A DNA stretch of 64,000 nucleotides from Candidatus Peregrinibacteria bacterium (GCA_016699515.1 CP064978.1:1-64000), one strand, 5' to 3'; positions 38,943-48,518 are shown, numbered from the stretch's first letter. Notes: a model not told the origin generated them from the sequence alone. Made by a program: numbers and translations.

Positions 38943-38951
38943 TGTTACACT
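38943..38951 (+). promoter_or_regulatory. Extended -10 promoter of prs
   Basis: TGTTACACT fits TGnTAnnnT and is preceded by TTATG. The predicted transcript begins near 38957, about 18 bases before ATG 38975. Confidence 0.5.
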
Positions 38952-38974
38952 GCTCATGAACGTTTTTTTCGCCT

Positions 38975-39919
38975 ATGTCACAATCAAAATATAAGGTCTT
39001 TGCCGGTTCTTCTCACCCCCAACTTGCGCAGGATGTTGCCGACCTTTTGGACATTTCTTTAGGTAAAATTAAATTGAGCACCTTTTCCTGCGGAGAAAAA
39101 TACGTGGTGCTCGAAGAAACCGTTCGTGGCCAAGAAGTGTTTTTGATCCAAACTACCACCGAAGGCGGAGTGAACGATGATTACATGGAGCTTTTTTTGA
39201 TGATCAATGCGGCTAAGATGTCGTTTGCCAAGCGGGTGCATGTCATTATCCCTCACTTCGGATATTCGCGTCAGGATAAAATTCATGTTCCACGCGAACC
39301 GATTTCGGCTAAGTTGATGGCCGATTTGCTGGTATCTGCCGGGGCGGACCATGTGGTGACTTTGCAGCTCCATTCCGATCAAAACCAAGCGTTCTTCGAT
39401 ATTCCGGTGGATAATCTGAATGCGAAAAAATCTTTGCCAAATATGTGAAAGAAAAGAACTTAAAAAACTTGGTGGTGGTGTCGCCCGACGTAGGAGGCGC
39501 TAAAAATGCAAAAAGCTTTGCCGATGAAATCGATGCGCCGATCGCGATTTTGCATAAAAGCCGACCCGCTCATAACCAATCGGTGGTCAGTCATGTGGTG
39601 GGGACGTAAAAGACAAGGTGTGTTTGATTTACGACGATATGGTGGATACTGCTGGGAGTATGGTCAATGCGCGCGAGGCCCTGCTGCAACAAGGCGCTAA
39701 AGATGAAATGTATTTGTGCGCGACCCATCCGATCTTTTCGGGCCCGGCGATCGAACGGCTTTCCGGTGCCGGTTTTAAAGAAGTGATTGTGAGTGACAGC
39801 ATGCCAATTTCGAAAGAAAAACAATTCAAAGGACTGAAACAAGTTTCGATCGCCCCCTGATTGCCAATGTGATCGGGAGTGTGGTGGATCAGAAATCAGT
39901 GAGCTCTCTTTATTATTAA
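38975..39919 (+). CDS. prs: Ribose-phosphate pyrophosphokinase (PRPP synthetase), frameshifted
   Basis: Makes PRPP from ribose 5-phosphate and ATP for nucleotide synthesis. Start YKVFAGSSHPQLAQDVA, then VFLIQTTTEGGVNDDYMEL (family QSTxxPVND), IPHFGYSRQDKIHVPREPI (ATP loop, usually YARQDRK), LQLHSDQNQAFFDIPVDN (metal and regulatory region), VVVSPDVGGAKNAKSFA and the PRPP loop VCLIYDDMVDTAGSM. The C-terminal PLIANVIGSVVDQKSVSSLY ends at TAA 39917-39919. Shifts lie near 39430, 39600 and 39857. Joined length of ~315 residues is exact for the family. Confidence 0.95.
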
Positions 39920-39920
39920 T

Positions 39921-39995
39921 GTATGGCATAGCTAGTAGGGCATAGGGCATACGCCTCGTGATTCTACTTGCTACTCACTATGCCCTATGCCTTAA
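39921..39995. repeat. Inverted repeat of the GGGCATAGGGCAT family, copy 1
   Basis: AGTAGGGCATAGGGCATA on the left and CTATGCCCTATGCC on the right, with CTACTTGCTACTCA between, can fold into a long imperfect hairpin in the prs-gap spacer. A second copy with the same words lies at 49093-49164. Confidence 0.85.
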
Positions 39996-40006
39996 CTATT
40001 ATCATT

Positions 40007-41012
40007 ATGAACATTGCGATAAACGGTTTCGGTCGCATTGGCCGACAAATTCTTCATCTCATCATGCAACACGGTTCGTCGGGTTTAAACGTGGTGGCCG
40101 TAAACGATTTAACCGATCCGGCAACGCTGGCCCATTTGTTTGAATTTGATTCGACCTACGGTCGGTATCCCGAAAAGTGGAACTTAAAGAAGGGGCGATG
40201 ATGGTGGATGGTCATGAAATTGCTTTGCTCAGCCAACCCGATCCGGCACAACTGCCTTGGAAAGCGATGGGGTCGATTTGGTTTTGGAATGCACCGGTTT
40301 CTTTTTAACGCATGAAAAAGCAAGTTTGCATCTTGCTGCCGGGGCGAAAAAAGTGATTGTAAGCGCGCCTTGCAAGGGCGATAAAGGGGCCGATATAACG
40401 ATTGTGATGGGAGTGAATGAGTCCAGTTACGACCCGGCTCAACATCATATTATTTCGAACGCAAGCTGCACCACTAATTGTTTGGCACCGGTGGTGGATG
40501 TGCTCCATAAAAACTTTGGGGTGAAGCGTGGCATTATGACCACGGTGCATGCAGTGACCAACGATCAACGTATTCTCGATTTACCTCATAAAGATTTGCG
40601 ACGTGCACGCAGCGCACTCCAAAGCATGATCCCAACCACCACCGGGGCGGCTAAGGCGGTTGGCCTCGTGATCCCCGAGCTGAAAGGCAAACTCACGGGC
40701 TTGTCAGTGCGCGTTCCCTTACCTACCGTTTCTTTGGTGGATGTGACCGTTGAACTGGAAAAATCCGTAACACCGGAAGAAATCAACAATGCTTTTAAGG
40801 CGCGCGCCAAAGAAATTCCTAATATTCTTCAGGTGGAAGAGCGCCCTTTGGTCTCGAAAGATTTTCAACAAGACGCTCATTCATCCAGTGTGGATGCCCA
40901 AAGTACAATGGTGGTAGAAGGAACGATGGCAAAAGTGCTTGCATGGTATGATAATGAATGGGGCTACAGCGCACGGATGGTAGGCCTTGCGGGGTATGTG
41001 GCTAATTCTTAA
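40007..41012 (+). CDS. gap: Glyceraldehyde-3-phosphate dehydrogenase, frameshifted near the N-terminus
   Basis: Glycolytic NAD-dependent dehydrogenase. [17 protein letters not shown] is the Rossmann start and [19 protein letters not shown] the adenine-binding strand. After shifts near 40195 and 40257 the clean frame has [16 protein letters not shown], the active-site [48 protein letters not shown] and [13 protein letters not shown]. The joined 335 residues are standard. I choose ATG 40007; the in-frame extension back to 39968 lies in the inverted repeat. No pgk or tpi is adjacent. Confidence 0.96.
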
Positions 41013-41020
41013 ACTCACAG

Positions 41021-41088
41021 AGCATTAAAGCACTAGGACACAAGAACAATAATGCTTTCATGTTCTTGTGCTTTCATGTTTTAATGCT
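41021..41088. repeat. Imperfect inverted repeat AGCATTAAA..CACAAGAAC after gap
   Basis: Left arm AGCATTAAAGCACTAGGACA with ACAAGAAC; right arm, reverse complemented, AGCATTAAAACATGAAAGCA with CAAGAAC. The 27-base arms match at both ends around a 14-base loop. It could act as a terminator between gap and the beta-CASP gene but lacks a T run, so it may be another dispersed element. Confidence 0.7.
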
Positions 41089-41111
41089 TATAGAAAATAA
41101 TAAAAACAAAT

Positions 41112-42508
41112 ATGAAACTCACAAGTTACGGAGCGGCGCTTCAAGTCACTGGCTCTCAGCATCTGCTGGAAGTGAACGGCAAAAAAATTCTTTTGGATTG
41201 TGGGCTTTTTCAGGGCCATCGCAAGCAAGCTTTCGAGCAAAACAGCACTTTTGGCTTTGACCCCACGCAAATTGACGCGGTGTTGCTTTCGCACGCTCAC
41301 ATCGATCATGCCGGCAATATTCCCACCCTGGTCAAGCGCGGTTTTAAGGGGGTGATTTATACCACGCATGCCACCAAAAGCCTTTCGGAGGTTATGCTAC
41401 TGGATAGCGCGTTCATTCAGGAAAGCGATGCGGAGTATTTTGCCAATAAATATCCCGGGGAAACCGAAGTGCCGATCGAGCCTTTGTATACCAGCAAAGA
41501 TGCAGAATTTTCTTTGGAGTTTTTTAAAGGCGTTGATTATAACCGCAGTTTTGAGCTCTTTCCGGGCATCAAAGTCACTTTTTATGAGGCGGGCCATGTG
41601 TTGGGGTCGGCGGTAACGGTGTTGGATGTTCTTGACGAAGACGATGGTCAGAATAAACGATTGGCTTATACCGGTGATTTGGGGCGCGAACGTCTGCCGA
41701 TCATCAATGATCCTCATCAAATCAATCAAGCGGACTATTTAATTTGTGAAAGTACGTACGGAGACCGCACTCACGACCCGATTGAAGAAGGGATTCCGGC
41801 TTTGGCCGCGTGATCAATCGCACCATTGAGCGTGGTGGAAAAGTCATCATTCCCGCCTTTGCCCTGGAGCGCACCCAAGAATTGGTTTATAGTTTGCATT
41901 TGCTGATTCATGAAGGGAAAATTCCGCAAAATTTGCCGATCTTCCTCGATAGCCCGTTGGCCAACCACATCACCACTATTTTTAGTAAACATAACGAACT
42001 CTACGACCCCGAATTGCGCGAACGCTTTAAAGGCACCCACAATCCTTTTAAATTAAAGCAATTACGCGAAATTATCGATGTCGAATCTTCCAAAAAATTG
42101 AATGAATTTATTGGGCCGTGCATCATTATTTCGGCGAGTGGAATGTGTGAAGCGGGCCGCATTCGTCATCATCTAAAAAATAATATTGAGGACCCCAAAA
42201 ATTCGATTGTGATTGTTGGTTATATGGCCGAAAACACTTTGGGGCGCCGCATTGTGGATGGTGATGAGCAAATTAAAATTTTTGATCGCATGTATCAAGT
42301 GAACGCCGAGGTGGTGATTATGGAATCGTTTAGTGCGCATGCCGATATGAACGACCTGGATGCCTATGTGAAAGGTATTCAGGGGCTTAAAAAAGTGATG
42401 TTGGTGCATGGCGAAGAAGACCAATCGCGCGCGTTTGCCGAACGGATTAAAACCTTCAGCTCGGCCGAACCGATTGTAATGGTTCCCCAAGTGCCGGTGC
42501 AATTATAA
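41112..42508 (+). CDS. Beta-CASP metallo-beta-lactamase RNase (YSH1/CPSF73-like), one frameshift
   Basis: Predicted RNA endo/exonuclease distinct from RNase J. Metallo-beta-lactamase motifs: [25 protein letters not shown] (HxHxDH), [14 protein letters not shown] and [13 protein letters not shown]. Beta-CASP motifs: [50 protein letters not shown] and [14 protein letters not shown]. The RMMBL-type end has [16 protein letters not shown] and [19 protein letters not shown] single missing G at 41812 (GCCGCGTGATC, expected GCCGCGGTGATC) creates the only break. Length ~466 residues, normal for the family. Confidence 0.95.
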
Positions 42509-42527
42509 TTTTTATCAACTCTATTTT

Positions 42528-43571
42528 ATGAAAACCATTGCGAAAGCACGAGCCCTTTTTGGCCCCACCGACCATTTTAAAACCATCGACTTACCGCGGC
42601 GAGAACTTCAGCCCAACGATGTTTTGATCGACATTCAATTTGCCGGCATTTGTCATTCCGACATTCACAGTGTTCGCGGCGAGTGGGGTCAAGTAAAGTA
42701 TCCGTTTGTGCCAGGTCACGAAATTGCCGGCGTGGTTTCGGCCGTCGGTTCTGCGGTGACCCAACACAAAGTGGGGGATCGTGTGGGGGTGGGTTGCTTG
42801 GTGGACTCCTGCCGCACCTGTGCACAATGCCAAAATGACGAAGAGCAATTCTGTTTGAATGGGTATACCGGCACGTACGGTGGTACCGATAAATATGGTG
42901 AACAAACTCAGGGGGGATATTCCACTCATATCGTGGTCGAAGAGCATTTTGTGCTTAAAATTCCGGATGGCATTGAACTCGATAAAGCGGCTCCATTGCT
43001 TTGTGCCGGTATTACTACTTATTCACCCCTACGCCGTTGGAACGTAGGCCCGGGCACCAAAGTGGCGATTGTGGGGTTGGGTGGATTGGGGCACATGGCC
43101 GTTAAATCGGCGCATGCGCTGGGGGCCCAGGTAACCGTACTTTCTCAATCGTTGAGCAAAAAAGAAGATGGCTTGGCCTTTGGAGCAAGCGCTTATTACG
43201 CCACCAGCGATCCCGCCACCTTCACTCAATTGGCAAAAACGTTCGACCTCATCATCAATACCGTGAGCGCAAAAATTGATTTGAATGCCTATCTTTCCCT
43301 TTTGGCGGTAGGCGGAACGATGGTGAACGTGGGTGCGCCTTCGGAGCCCCTCGACATTCATGTGTTTTCACTCATCATGCAGCGCCGTTCGTTTGCCGGG
43401 TCGCTGATTGGAGGAATTCGCGAAACCCAAGAACTCCTCGACTTTTGTGCTAAACATCAGATCACCCCGGAAATTGAAATGATTTCGGCCGACCAAATCG
43501 ACGAGGCGTATGAACGCATGATGAAATCGGACGTACGCTATCGGTTTGTGATCGATGTGAGTACGATTTAG
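42528..43571 (+). CDS. Zinc-dependent alcohol dehydrogenase (cinnamyl-alcohol dehydrogenase type)
   Basis: Medium-chain dehydrogenase/reductase that interconverts aldehydes and primary alcohols with NAD(P)H. Intact, 347 residues. Catalytic zinc ligands in [17 protein letters not shown] and [14 protein letters not shown]; structural zinc cysteines in [17 protein letters not shown]; Rossmann loop [19 protein letters not shown]. The overall pattern fits the YahK/CAD subgroup. It begins 19 bases after the beta-CASP stop. Its physiological substrate cannot be judged from sequence; a role in fermentative redox balance is plausible for a CPR organism. Confidence 0.96.
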   Translation: MKTIAKARALFGPTDHFKTIDLPRRELQPNDVLIDIQFAGICHSDIHSVRGEWGQVKYPFVPGHEIAGVVSAVGSAVTQHKVGDRVGVGCLVDSCRTCAQCQNDEEQFCLNGYTGTYGGTDKYGEQTQGGYSTHIVVEEHFVLKIPDGIELDKAAPLLCAGITTYSPLRRWNVGPGTKVAIVGLGGLGHMAVKSAHALGAQVTVLSQSLSKKEDGLAFGASAYYATSDPATFTQLAKTFDLIINTVSAKIDLNAYLSLLAVGGTMVNVGAPSEPLDIHVFSLIMQRRSFAGSLIGGIRETQELLDFCAKHQITPEIEMISADQIDEAYERMMKSDVRYRFVIDVSTI

Positions 43572-43629
43572 CGGGTTTTACTGGGATTCTTTTGCCAGTT
43601 TGTTATTATGTTGGTCTAAAGTATCACTT

Positions 43630-44604
43630 ATGAACGATTCACAGATCATTCTTTATGATGGAGATGACGGGCTTAGAATTCAAGTTCTGCTTGAAAATGA
43701 AAGTGTTTGGCTTACTTTGAACCAGATTGCTGATTTGTTTGACAGGGATAAGTCTACTATTTCAAAACACATTAAAAACATCTTTGATTCGGTAGAGTTA
43801 AGCCCGGATTCAGTTGTTGCAATTTTTGCAACAACTGCTTCTGATGGTAAAACTTACCAAGTTGAACATTACAATCTCGACCTGATTATATCCGTAGGTT
43901 ATCGAGTCAATTCCTTACGAGGTACGCAATTCCGTATTTGGGCTACTCAGCGACTGAAAGAATACCTTATTAAGGGTTTTATATTGGACGATGAGCGACT
44001 CAAGGAGGGAAAGCGCAACACCTACTTTGATGAACTTATTGAGCGCGTTCGCGAGATCAGGACGAGTGAGCGCAATTTTTACCGGAAAATAACGGACATT
44101 TACGCCACCAGTATCGACTATGATGCCGAATCCAATTTAACTCAAAATTTCTTTGCAACCGTTCAAAACAAAATGCACTTTGGTATCCATGGAAAAACGG
44201 CTGCTGAGGTGATTGCTGAACGAGCTGACTGTACAAAGCCAAATATGGGCTTAACGTCAACTTCGGGTAAAAAGTTGCAAAAAAAAGATGTTTTTGTCGC
44301 TAAAAACTATCTTACTGAAGATGAGCTTGAAGAGCTGAATTTAATTGTTGATCAGTATCTTTCCTTTGCAGAGTTGCAGGCGAAAAATAATAAGGCAATG
44401 AGAATGGAGGATTGGATTCGCAAGTTGGATGATTTTCTGCGGCTTAATGAAAAGGAGATTTTACAAAACAAAGGAGTCCTCTCAAAAAAGTTGGCCGATC
44501 AAAAAGCGGAAGCGGAGTTTACTAAGTTTAAAGCGTTGGAAGACAAAAACTATGTCTCTGACTTCGATAAGAGTGTCAAAAAATTCCTCAAAGAGAACCG
44601 TTGA
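43630..44604 (+). CDS. rhuM: RhuM family protein
   Basis: Intact 324-residue member of the RhuM family, found on genomic islands; its biochemical role is not established. The N-terminus is a winged-helix-like region (WLTLNQIADLFDRDKSTIS), followed by KTYQVEHYNLDLIISVGY and RVNSLRGTQFRIWATQRL, the family signature, then LKEYLIKGFILDDERLKEG. The C-terminal half has YFDELIERVREIRTSE, MHFGIHGKTAAEVI and a lysine-rich helical tail. ATG 43630 is chosen. It sits next to two tRNA-Ser genes and a hicBA remnant, a context typical of horizontally acquired genes. Confidence 0.93.
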   Translation: MNDSQIILYDGDDGLRIQVLLENESVWLTLNQIADLFDRDKSTISKHIKNIFDSVELSPDSVVAIFATTASDGKTYQVEHYNLDLIISVGYRVNSLRGTQFRIWATQRLKEYLIKGFILDDERLKEGKRNTYFDELIERVREIRTSERNFYRKITDIYATSIDYDAESNLTQNFFATVQNKMHFGIHGKTAAEVIAERADCTKPNMGLTSTSGKKLQKKDVFVAKNYLTEDELEELNLIVDQYLSFAELQAKNNKAMRMEDWIRKLDDFLRLNEKEILQNKGVLSKKLADQKAEAEFTKFKALEDKNYVSDFDKSVKKFLKENR

Positions 44605-44624
44605 GAATTTTTAACTTATTTTTC

Positions 44625-44698
44625 TGGCGGAGAGAGAGGGATTTACATTCGTCACCCGCCTAAGGCGGACTCCTCAGCGCAGGCTTCTCATCCCTTCT
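44625..44698. repeat. Duplicated tRNA-Ser 3' end forming a hairpin, with embedded CCGCC-GGCGG palindrome
   Basis: TGGCGGAGAGAGAGGGATT at 44625-44643 is identical to the 3' end of tRNA-Ser(GGA), including CCA, at 44717-44735. The copy then diverges. AGAGAGAGGGAT pairs with ATCCCTTCTCT at 44688-44698, and the palindrome-like CCCGCCTAAGGCGG sits in the loop. It could be an old attachment site or a terminator for rhuM. Confidence 0.65.
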
Positions 44699-44716
44699 CT
44701 GACTGTTTATTTTTAG

Positions 44717-44806
44717 TGGCGGAGAGAGAGGGATTCGAACCCTCGAGACCCGTAAGAGCCTACCCGCGTTCCAGGCGAGCCCATTCGACCACTCTGGCAT
44801 CTCTCC
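44717..44806 (-). tRNA. tRNA-Ser (anticodon GGA)
   Basis: Minus strand. Acceptor GGAGAGA pairs with TCTCTCC, discriminator G and an encoded CCA (plus strand TGG at 44717-44719). The anticodon arm is CTCGC-CTGGAAC-GCGGG with GGA. A long variable arm (GGCTCTTACGGGTC region) and the T arm GAGGG-TTCGAAT-CCCTC are typical of class II tRNA-Ser. 90 bases with CCA. Confidence 0.95.
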
Positions 44807-44827
44807 GCAAACCGATGATTTATAAAA

Positions 44828-44920
44828 TGGCGGAGAGTGAGGGATTCGAACCCTCGCGGGGCCATAAGACCCCCTACAGCTTTAGCAAAGCCGCCCCTTC
44901 AGCCACTTGGGTAACTCTCC
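44828..44920 (-). tRNA. tRNA-Ser (anticodon GCT)
   Basis: Minus strand. Acceptor GGAGAGT pairs with ACTCTCC, discriminator G and an encoded CCA. The anticodon arm is CGGCT-TTGCTAA-AGCTG, giving GCT. A long variable arm (GGGGGTCTTATGGCCCC) and the T arm GAGGG-TTCGAAT-CCCTC fit class II tRNA-Ser. 93 bases with CCA, 21 bases from the other tRNA-Ser, so probably one transcript. Confidence 0.95.
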
Positions 44921-45040
44921 GTGGCCATTTTCGTCAAAGCGTGGTCCACTTTAAAGGAACTTACGGGGATTGTCCATTGAAAATGATGTGGAGTTTTTCC
45001 GCGTTAAGAATTAGAATGGACCTGGAAAAAGCATTTATTT

Positions 45041-45163
45041 ATGAATTTTCCTGTTCTTATTTATTGAGATGAAGATGGTGTTTTCATTGGAGAGGCCCCC
45101 ACTTTGAAACGCTGTCTGTTTAATGACCAAGCTAAAAATTGTTTCAGCAAAAAGACTTATTAA
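45041..45163 (+). pseudogene. hicB: HicB-like antitoxin remnant
   Basis: ATG 45041 reads MNFPVLIY, a TGA, then DEDGVFIGEAPTLKRCLF and stops at 45163. HicB proteins open with a beta strand, then (D/E)DGYYVAEVPALPGC, so the peptide is a recognisable but truncated start of that fold. The rest of the domain and the DNA-binding part are absent; the hicA start lies inside it at 45123. The TGA could be a read error, but the truncation cannot be repaired by one indel. Confidence 0.45.
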
Positions 45164-45340
45164 GCTTATGGAAAAGCGGGGTTTTGTTCGGTTGAGACAA
45201 GCCGGAAGTCATTTGCTTATGGAAAAGGAGGATTTGACGACCGTGATCCCCATCCACGCTAGAGATTTCCGAGGGGCATGATTCGTAAAATTCTTAGAGA
45301 CACTGAATTCCCTTTGGATGATTATATGAATGAGGCATAA
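45123..45340 (+). CDS. hicA: HicA-type mRNA interferase toxin, one frameshift
   Basis: Small double-stranded-RNA-binding-fold toxin that cleaves mRNA. VSAKRLIKLMEKRGFVRLRQ then AGSHLLMEKEDLTTVIPIH show the family pattern of a helix, the catalytic GSH histidine and the T-VP-H strand. A stop after FRGA at ~45280 disappears with a one-base shift to RGMIRKILRDTEFPLDDYM, the normal HicA end. Length of ~72 residues is right. The partner antitoxin upstream appears truncated, so if active this would be an orphan toxin; the indel may instead be an assembly error. The next gene starts four bases after the stop. Confidence 0.78.
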
Positions 45341-45343
45341 ATT

Positions 45344-46486
45344 ATGAAAATCGGTTTTAATGCACGATTTCTAGTGCACCCCTATACTGGCATTGGTGTT
45401 TATACCCGGCGTTTGGTTCGTGCATTGGCCGAGCAGTATCCTGATGACACTTTTTTACTTTTTACTCCCGAATTGGTCGACGTTCATTTGCCTGCCAATT
45501 GTCAGCAAATTCGCGTGCAAGAACGTATTTTCCGATCGAATAGTTTGCAAAAGGCCTATTGGGAGCATCGTCTTTTGCCGCGTGCTATGGAGCAACACCC
45601 CCTTGATTTAGCCCATTTTTTGTACCCCAGCAATCCCCGTCGTGCTTTGCCTTTCCCTGTGGTGGTTACGGTCCATGACGTGATTCCTTGGGTTTTGAAG
45701 TCCTATCGCAAACGATGGCGCACCAAAGCATATTACCTGTACGCCAAGTGGGCACTTAAATATGCACAACATGTTTTGACCGTTTCCCGCTTTTCGATGA
45801 ATGAAATTATTCAGATTTTTTCGCTGCCTAAAAAACGACTGACTGTTACCCCCTTGGGCCCACCGAATTCGGATGGACTCCCGTTAAAAACGCCGGCCCT
45901 ACGCCGACCCTTTTTGCTGTATGTTGGGGGCTATGATGACCGAAAAAATGTACCGCTTTTGATGAAGGTTTTTCAACAATTTGTTGCCAATGATCACGCG
46001 GTTGATTTGCTGTTGGTAGGTGCCGAAGGCAAAGGGCTGGAACAATTTTACAGCGATCAGTATTTTCAAAAAATCGACAAACGATATGTGTTAAAACCCA
46101 AAGGAAATATCATCGCCACCCCCCCGCTGCCGGATGATGACCTGGCCCTTTTGTATCAACAGGCGATTGGATTGGTCCATCTTTCGAAATATGAGGGCTT
46201 TAATTTAACTTTACTTGCCGCTATGCAAGCGGGGCTCCCCATGCTTTTATCCGACATTCCTGCTCACCGCGAGGTGGCCGACGAAGCGGCTTGGTATGTC
46301 GATTTAACGGATCTGGATGCTATTGGCCAAAAAATGGTGGAATTAATCACTCATAAAAAAGAACGCAGCGAACTGGCCCATTTGGGCGATGAACGATTGA
46401 AATCGTTTAGCTGGGAGTCCTGCGCCGAGAAGGCGTATAGTGTGTATAAAAAAATATCGAATACACAAATTACAAACAAACCCTAA
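45344..46486 (+). CDS. Family 4 glycosyltransferase (GT-B)
   Basis: Retaining glycosyltransferase, intact, 380 residues. The N-terminal domain starts KIGFNARFLVHPYTGIGVY, followed by VVVTVHDVIPWVLKSY and YAQHVLTVSRFSMNEI. The C-terminal nucleotide-binding domain has LLYVGGYDDRKNVPLLMKVF and the E-x7-E motif LSKYEGFNLTLLAAMQ. The last residues KISNTQITNKP are encoded by the dispersed AATACACAAATTACAAAC element (46455-46485), so a repeat supplies the C-terminus and stop. Presumably it acts in surface glycan synthesis. Confidence 0.94.
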   Translation: MKIGFNARFLVHPYTGIGVYTRRLVRALAEQYPDDTFLLFTPELVDVHLPANCQQIRVQERIFRSNSLQKAYWEHRLLPRAMEQHPLDLAHFLYPSNPRRALPFPVVVTVHDVIPWVLKSYRKRWRTKAYYLYAKWALKYAQHVLTVSRFSMNEIIQIFSLPKKRLTVTPLGPPNSDGLPLKTPALRRPFLLYVGGYDDRKNVPLLMKVFQQFVANDHAVDLLLVGAEGKGLEQFYSDQYFQKIDKRYVLKPKGNIIATPPLPDDDLALLYQQAIGLVHLSKYEGFNLTLLAAMQAGLPMLLSDIPAHREVADEAAWYVDLTDLDAIGQKMVELITHKKERSELAHLGDERLKSFSWESCAEKAYSVYKKISNTQITNKP

Positions 46487-46535
46487 TAACGGATATAAAA
46501 TACCAAATTGTTCTTTGAGGCTCGAAATTTATAAT

Positions 46536-46586
46536 TTTCTTGTTATTGTTTGTGATTTGTATATTTTGTATTTGTAATTAATTTTT
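46536..46586. repeat. Dispersed AT-rich repeat, reverse orientation
   Basis: TTGTTATTGTTTGTGATTTG then TATTTGTAATTAAT, the reverse complement of the element at 16388 and inverted relative to the copy at 46455-46485. It occupies the guaA leader. No purine riboswitch structure is evident in this spacer. Confidence 0.75.
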
Positions 46587-46588
46587 TT

Positions 46589-48402
46589 ATGGAACACGAT
46601 AAGATCGTTATTTTGGATTTTGGAGGCCAATAGGCTAATTTGATTGCTAATCGTGTGGGGCGGTTAGCGGTGTTGAGCTAAATTAAATTGACTGATGTCC
46701 CCGTGAGCGAATTGAAAGATTATAAAGGCATCATTCTTTCGGGAGGGCCAATGAGCGTTTATGACCCCCATTCGCCCACGGTTGATCGAGCTCTATTTAA
46801 TCTGGGCGTTCCGGTTTTGGGAATTTGTTATGGCCATCAACTCATGCAACATATCCTTGGTGGGAGCGTTCAAACCAGTAACACCAAAGAATACGGAATG
46901 GCTGATTTAATGGTGTTAAACAAAACCGGACTTTTTGAGGGCGTTTCGGATGCGACTCAAGTGTGGATGTCGCATGGAGATAATGTCCATCATTTAGCCG
47001 ACGGATTCGAAGAAATTGGCCGTTCCAGCGATTGCCCTTTTTCGGCAGTTCAGAATCTTGAACAATCTTTTTTTGGCGTTCAGTTTCACTTGGAAGTCAC
47101 CCACACCCCCGAGGGCATGACGATGCTCGATAATTTTTTAAAGCGTTGCCAGGTACGTCGCGATTGGAGTATTGAACAGTTCATTGCGAACGAAGTGGAA
47201 GCCATTCAAAAAAAAGTAGGCGATAAAAAAGTGTTTTTACTTTGTTCCGGAGGTGTCGATTCGACCGTTTGTTTTGCCTTGCTCGAAAAAGCACTGGGGC
47301 CGGATCGGGTTTATGGCTTGCTGGTCGATCATGGCATGATGCGCTATCAAGAGGCCGATCGTGTGAAAAAAGCTCTGAATGAAGCCGGATTTACTAACTT
47401 GCACGTGTCGAATCAGGGCGATTTGTTTTTGTCACAATTAGCAGGGGTGGCCGAACCCGAAGCGAAGCGCAAAATTATTGGCGACCTATTTTGGCAAGTG
47501 AAAGAACAAGTGGCCGAAGAACTCCAATTGAATCCCGACGAATGGATTATGGGGCAAGGCACCATTTACCCCGATACGATTGAAAGTGGAGGCAGTAAGC
47601 ATGCTGATAAAATTAAAACACACCACAATCGTGTGGACTTGGTTCAGCAAATGATCGATGCCGGGAAAGTGATCGAGCCCATCGCCCAGCTTTATAAAGA
47701 CGAAGTGCGCCAACTGGGCGAATCCCTGGGCTTCCGCATCCTTTGGTGTGGCGCCAACCTTTCCCAGGCCCTGGTTTGGGAGTGCGCATTTTGTGCGCTA
47801 ACGATGCGATGGTTTTCAATGCTCCTGATTTTGCTGAGCTTAACCAGGCCATTCAGGATGTTGCTGACACCTTCAATGGCTTGGGCGACGCCCAATTACG
47901 CGTGCTTTCGGTTCAGTCGGTTGGTGTGCAAGGGGATGGACGTACGTACCGTCACCCGGTGGCTATTTGGACCGCCTGCCGTGATTGGAATTTGTTGGAA
48001 AAGCTTTCTACAGCCCTCACCAATCGTTTTCCTCAAATCAATCGTGTGATGTTGGCGTTTGGTCCGGTTTCCCCTTTCACATTGTTTGCGATGGACATCA
48101 ACCCAGAACGCGTTTCGTTGTTACAGCAGGTCGACGAACATGTGCATCGGGTGATGGAAGGAAAAATGGATGACTTTCACATTTGGCAGTTTCCTGTGGT
48201 GCTGCTGCCCACGGGTGTCGACAATCAACAATCGGTTGTGCTTCGTCCGATCGCTTCAACCGAGGCCATGACCGCGCATTTCGCCCGAATTGATTGGGAA
48301 ATTTTGGAACCCATGGTGAAAGACATTTTGTCGAACCACCCTTTGTCACATGTCTTCTATGATCTCACTCATAAGCCCCCAGGCACCATTGAGTGGGAAT
48401 GA
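46589..48402 (+). CDS. guaA: GMP synthase (glutamine-hydrolysing), long form, damaged near its start
   Basis: Converts XMP to GMP. The amidotransferase domain has GIILSGGPMSVYDP, VLGICYGHQLMQHILGG (nucleophile Cys) and VQFHLEVTHTPEG; the ATP-pyrophosphatase has FLLCSGGVDSTVCFALL; the dimerisation domain has RQPFPGPGLGVRIL and ends THKPPGTIEWE-TGA. At 46630-46685 the conserved start (ILDFGGQ-YANLIANRV) carries two stops, TAG for a Tyr codon and TAA for a Glu codon, among several substitutions. An indel lies near 47740. The span of ~604 codons exceeds the usual ~515-525; the extra sequence is mostly in the C-terminal domain, resembling the long GMP synthases with a dimerisation-domain insertion. 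Confidence 0.95.
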
Positions 48403-48499
48403 TTCGGATAGTGGATCGAATCGTTCATCGAATTGAAGGCTGCATAGAAGACCATGTCGTAGGCCGGATAGTGGTCCGGGCGGGCGGTCGGCAATTCGA

Positions 48500-48518
48500 G
48501 CTGGGCTTTACGCCCAGC
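48500..48518 (+). terminator. Hairpin between guaA and the sigma-factor gene
   Basis: GCTGGGC and GCCCAGC form a perfect 7-bp stem around TTTAC. There is no T run after it. The same spacer has degenerate repeats of GGATAGTGG and GATCGAATCG at 48405-48475. Confidence 0.4.

Noticed and set aside
44716..45072. Open frame on the plus strand across the two tRNA-Ser genes
   Set aside because: The GFEPSR-type peptides are the well-known false translation of tRNA T arms; the DNA is fully explained by two tRNA genes on the minus strand.
41812..48402. Alternative genetic code with TGA read as glycine or tryptophan
   Set aside because: In-frame TGA codons inside genes are explained by indels (the TGA at 41814 arises from a lost G), and GuaA and CsaB terminate at TGA exactly at the family end.
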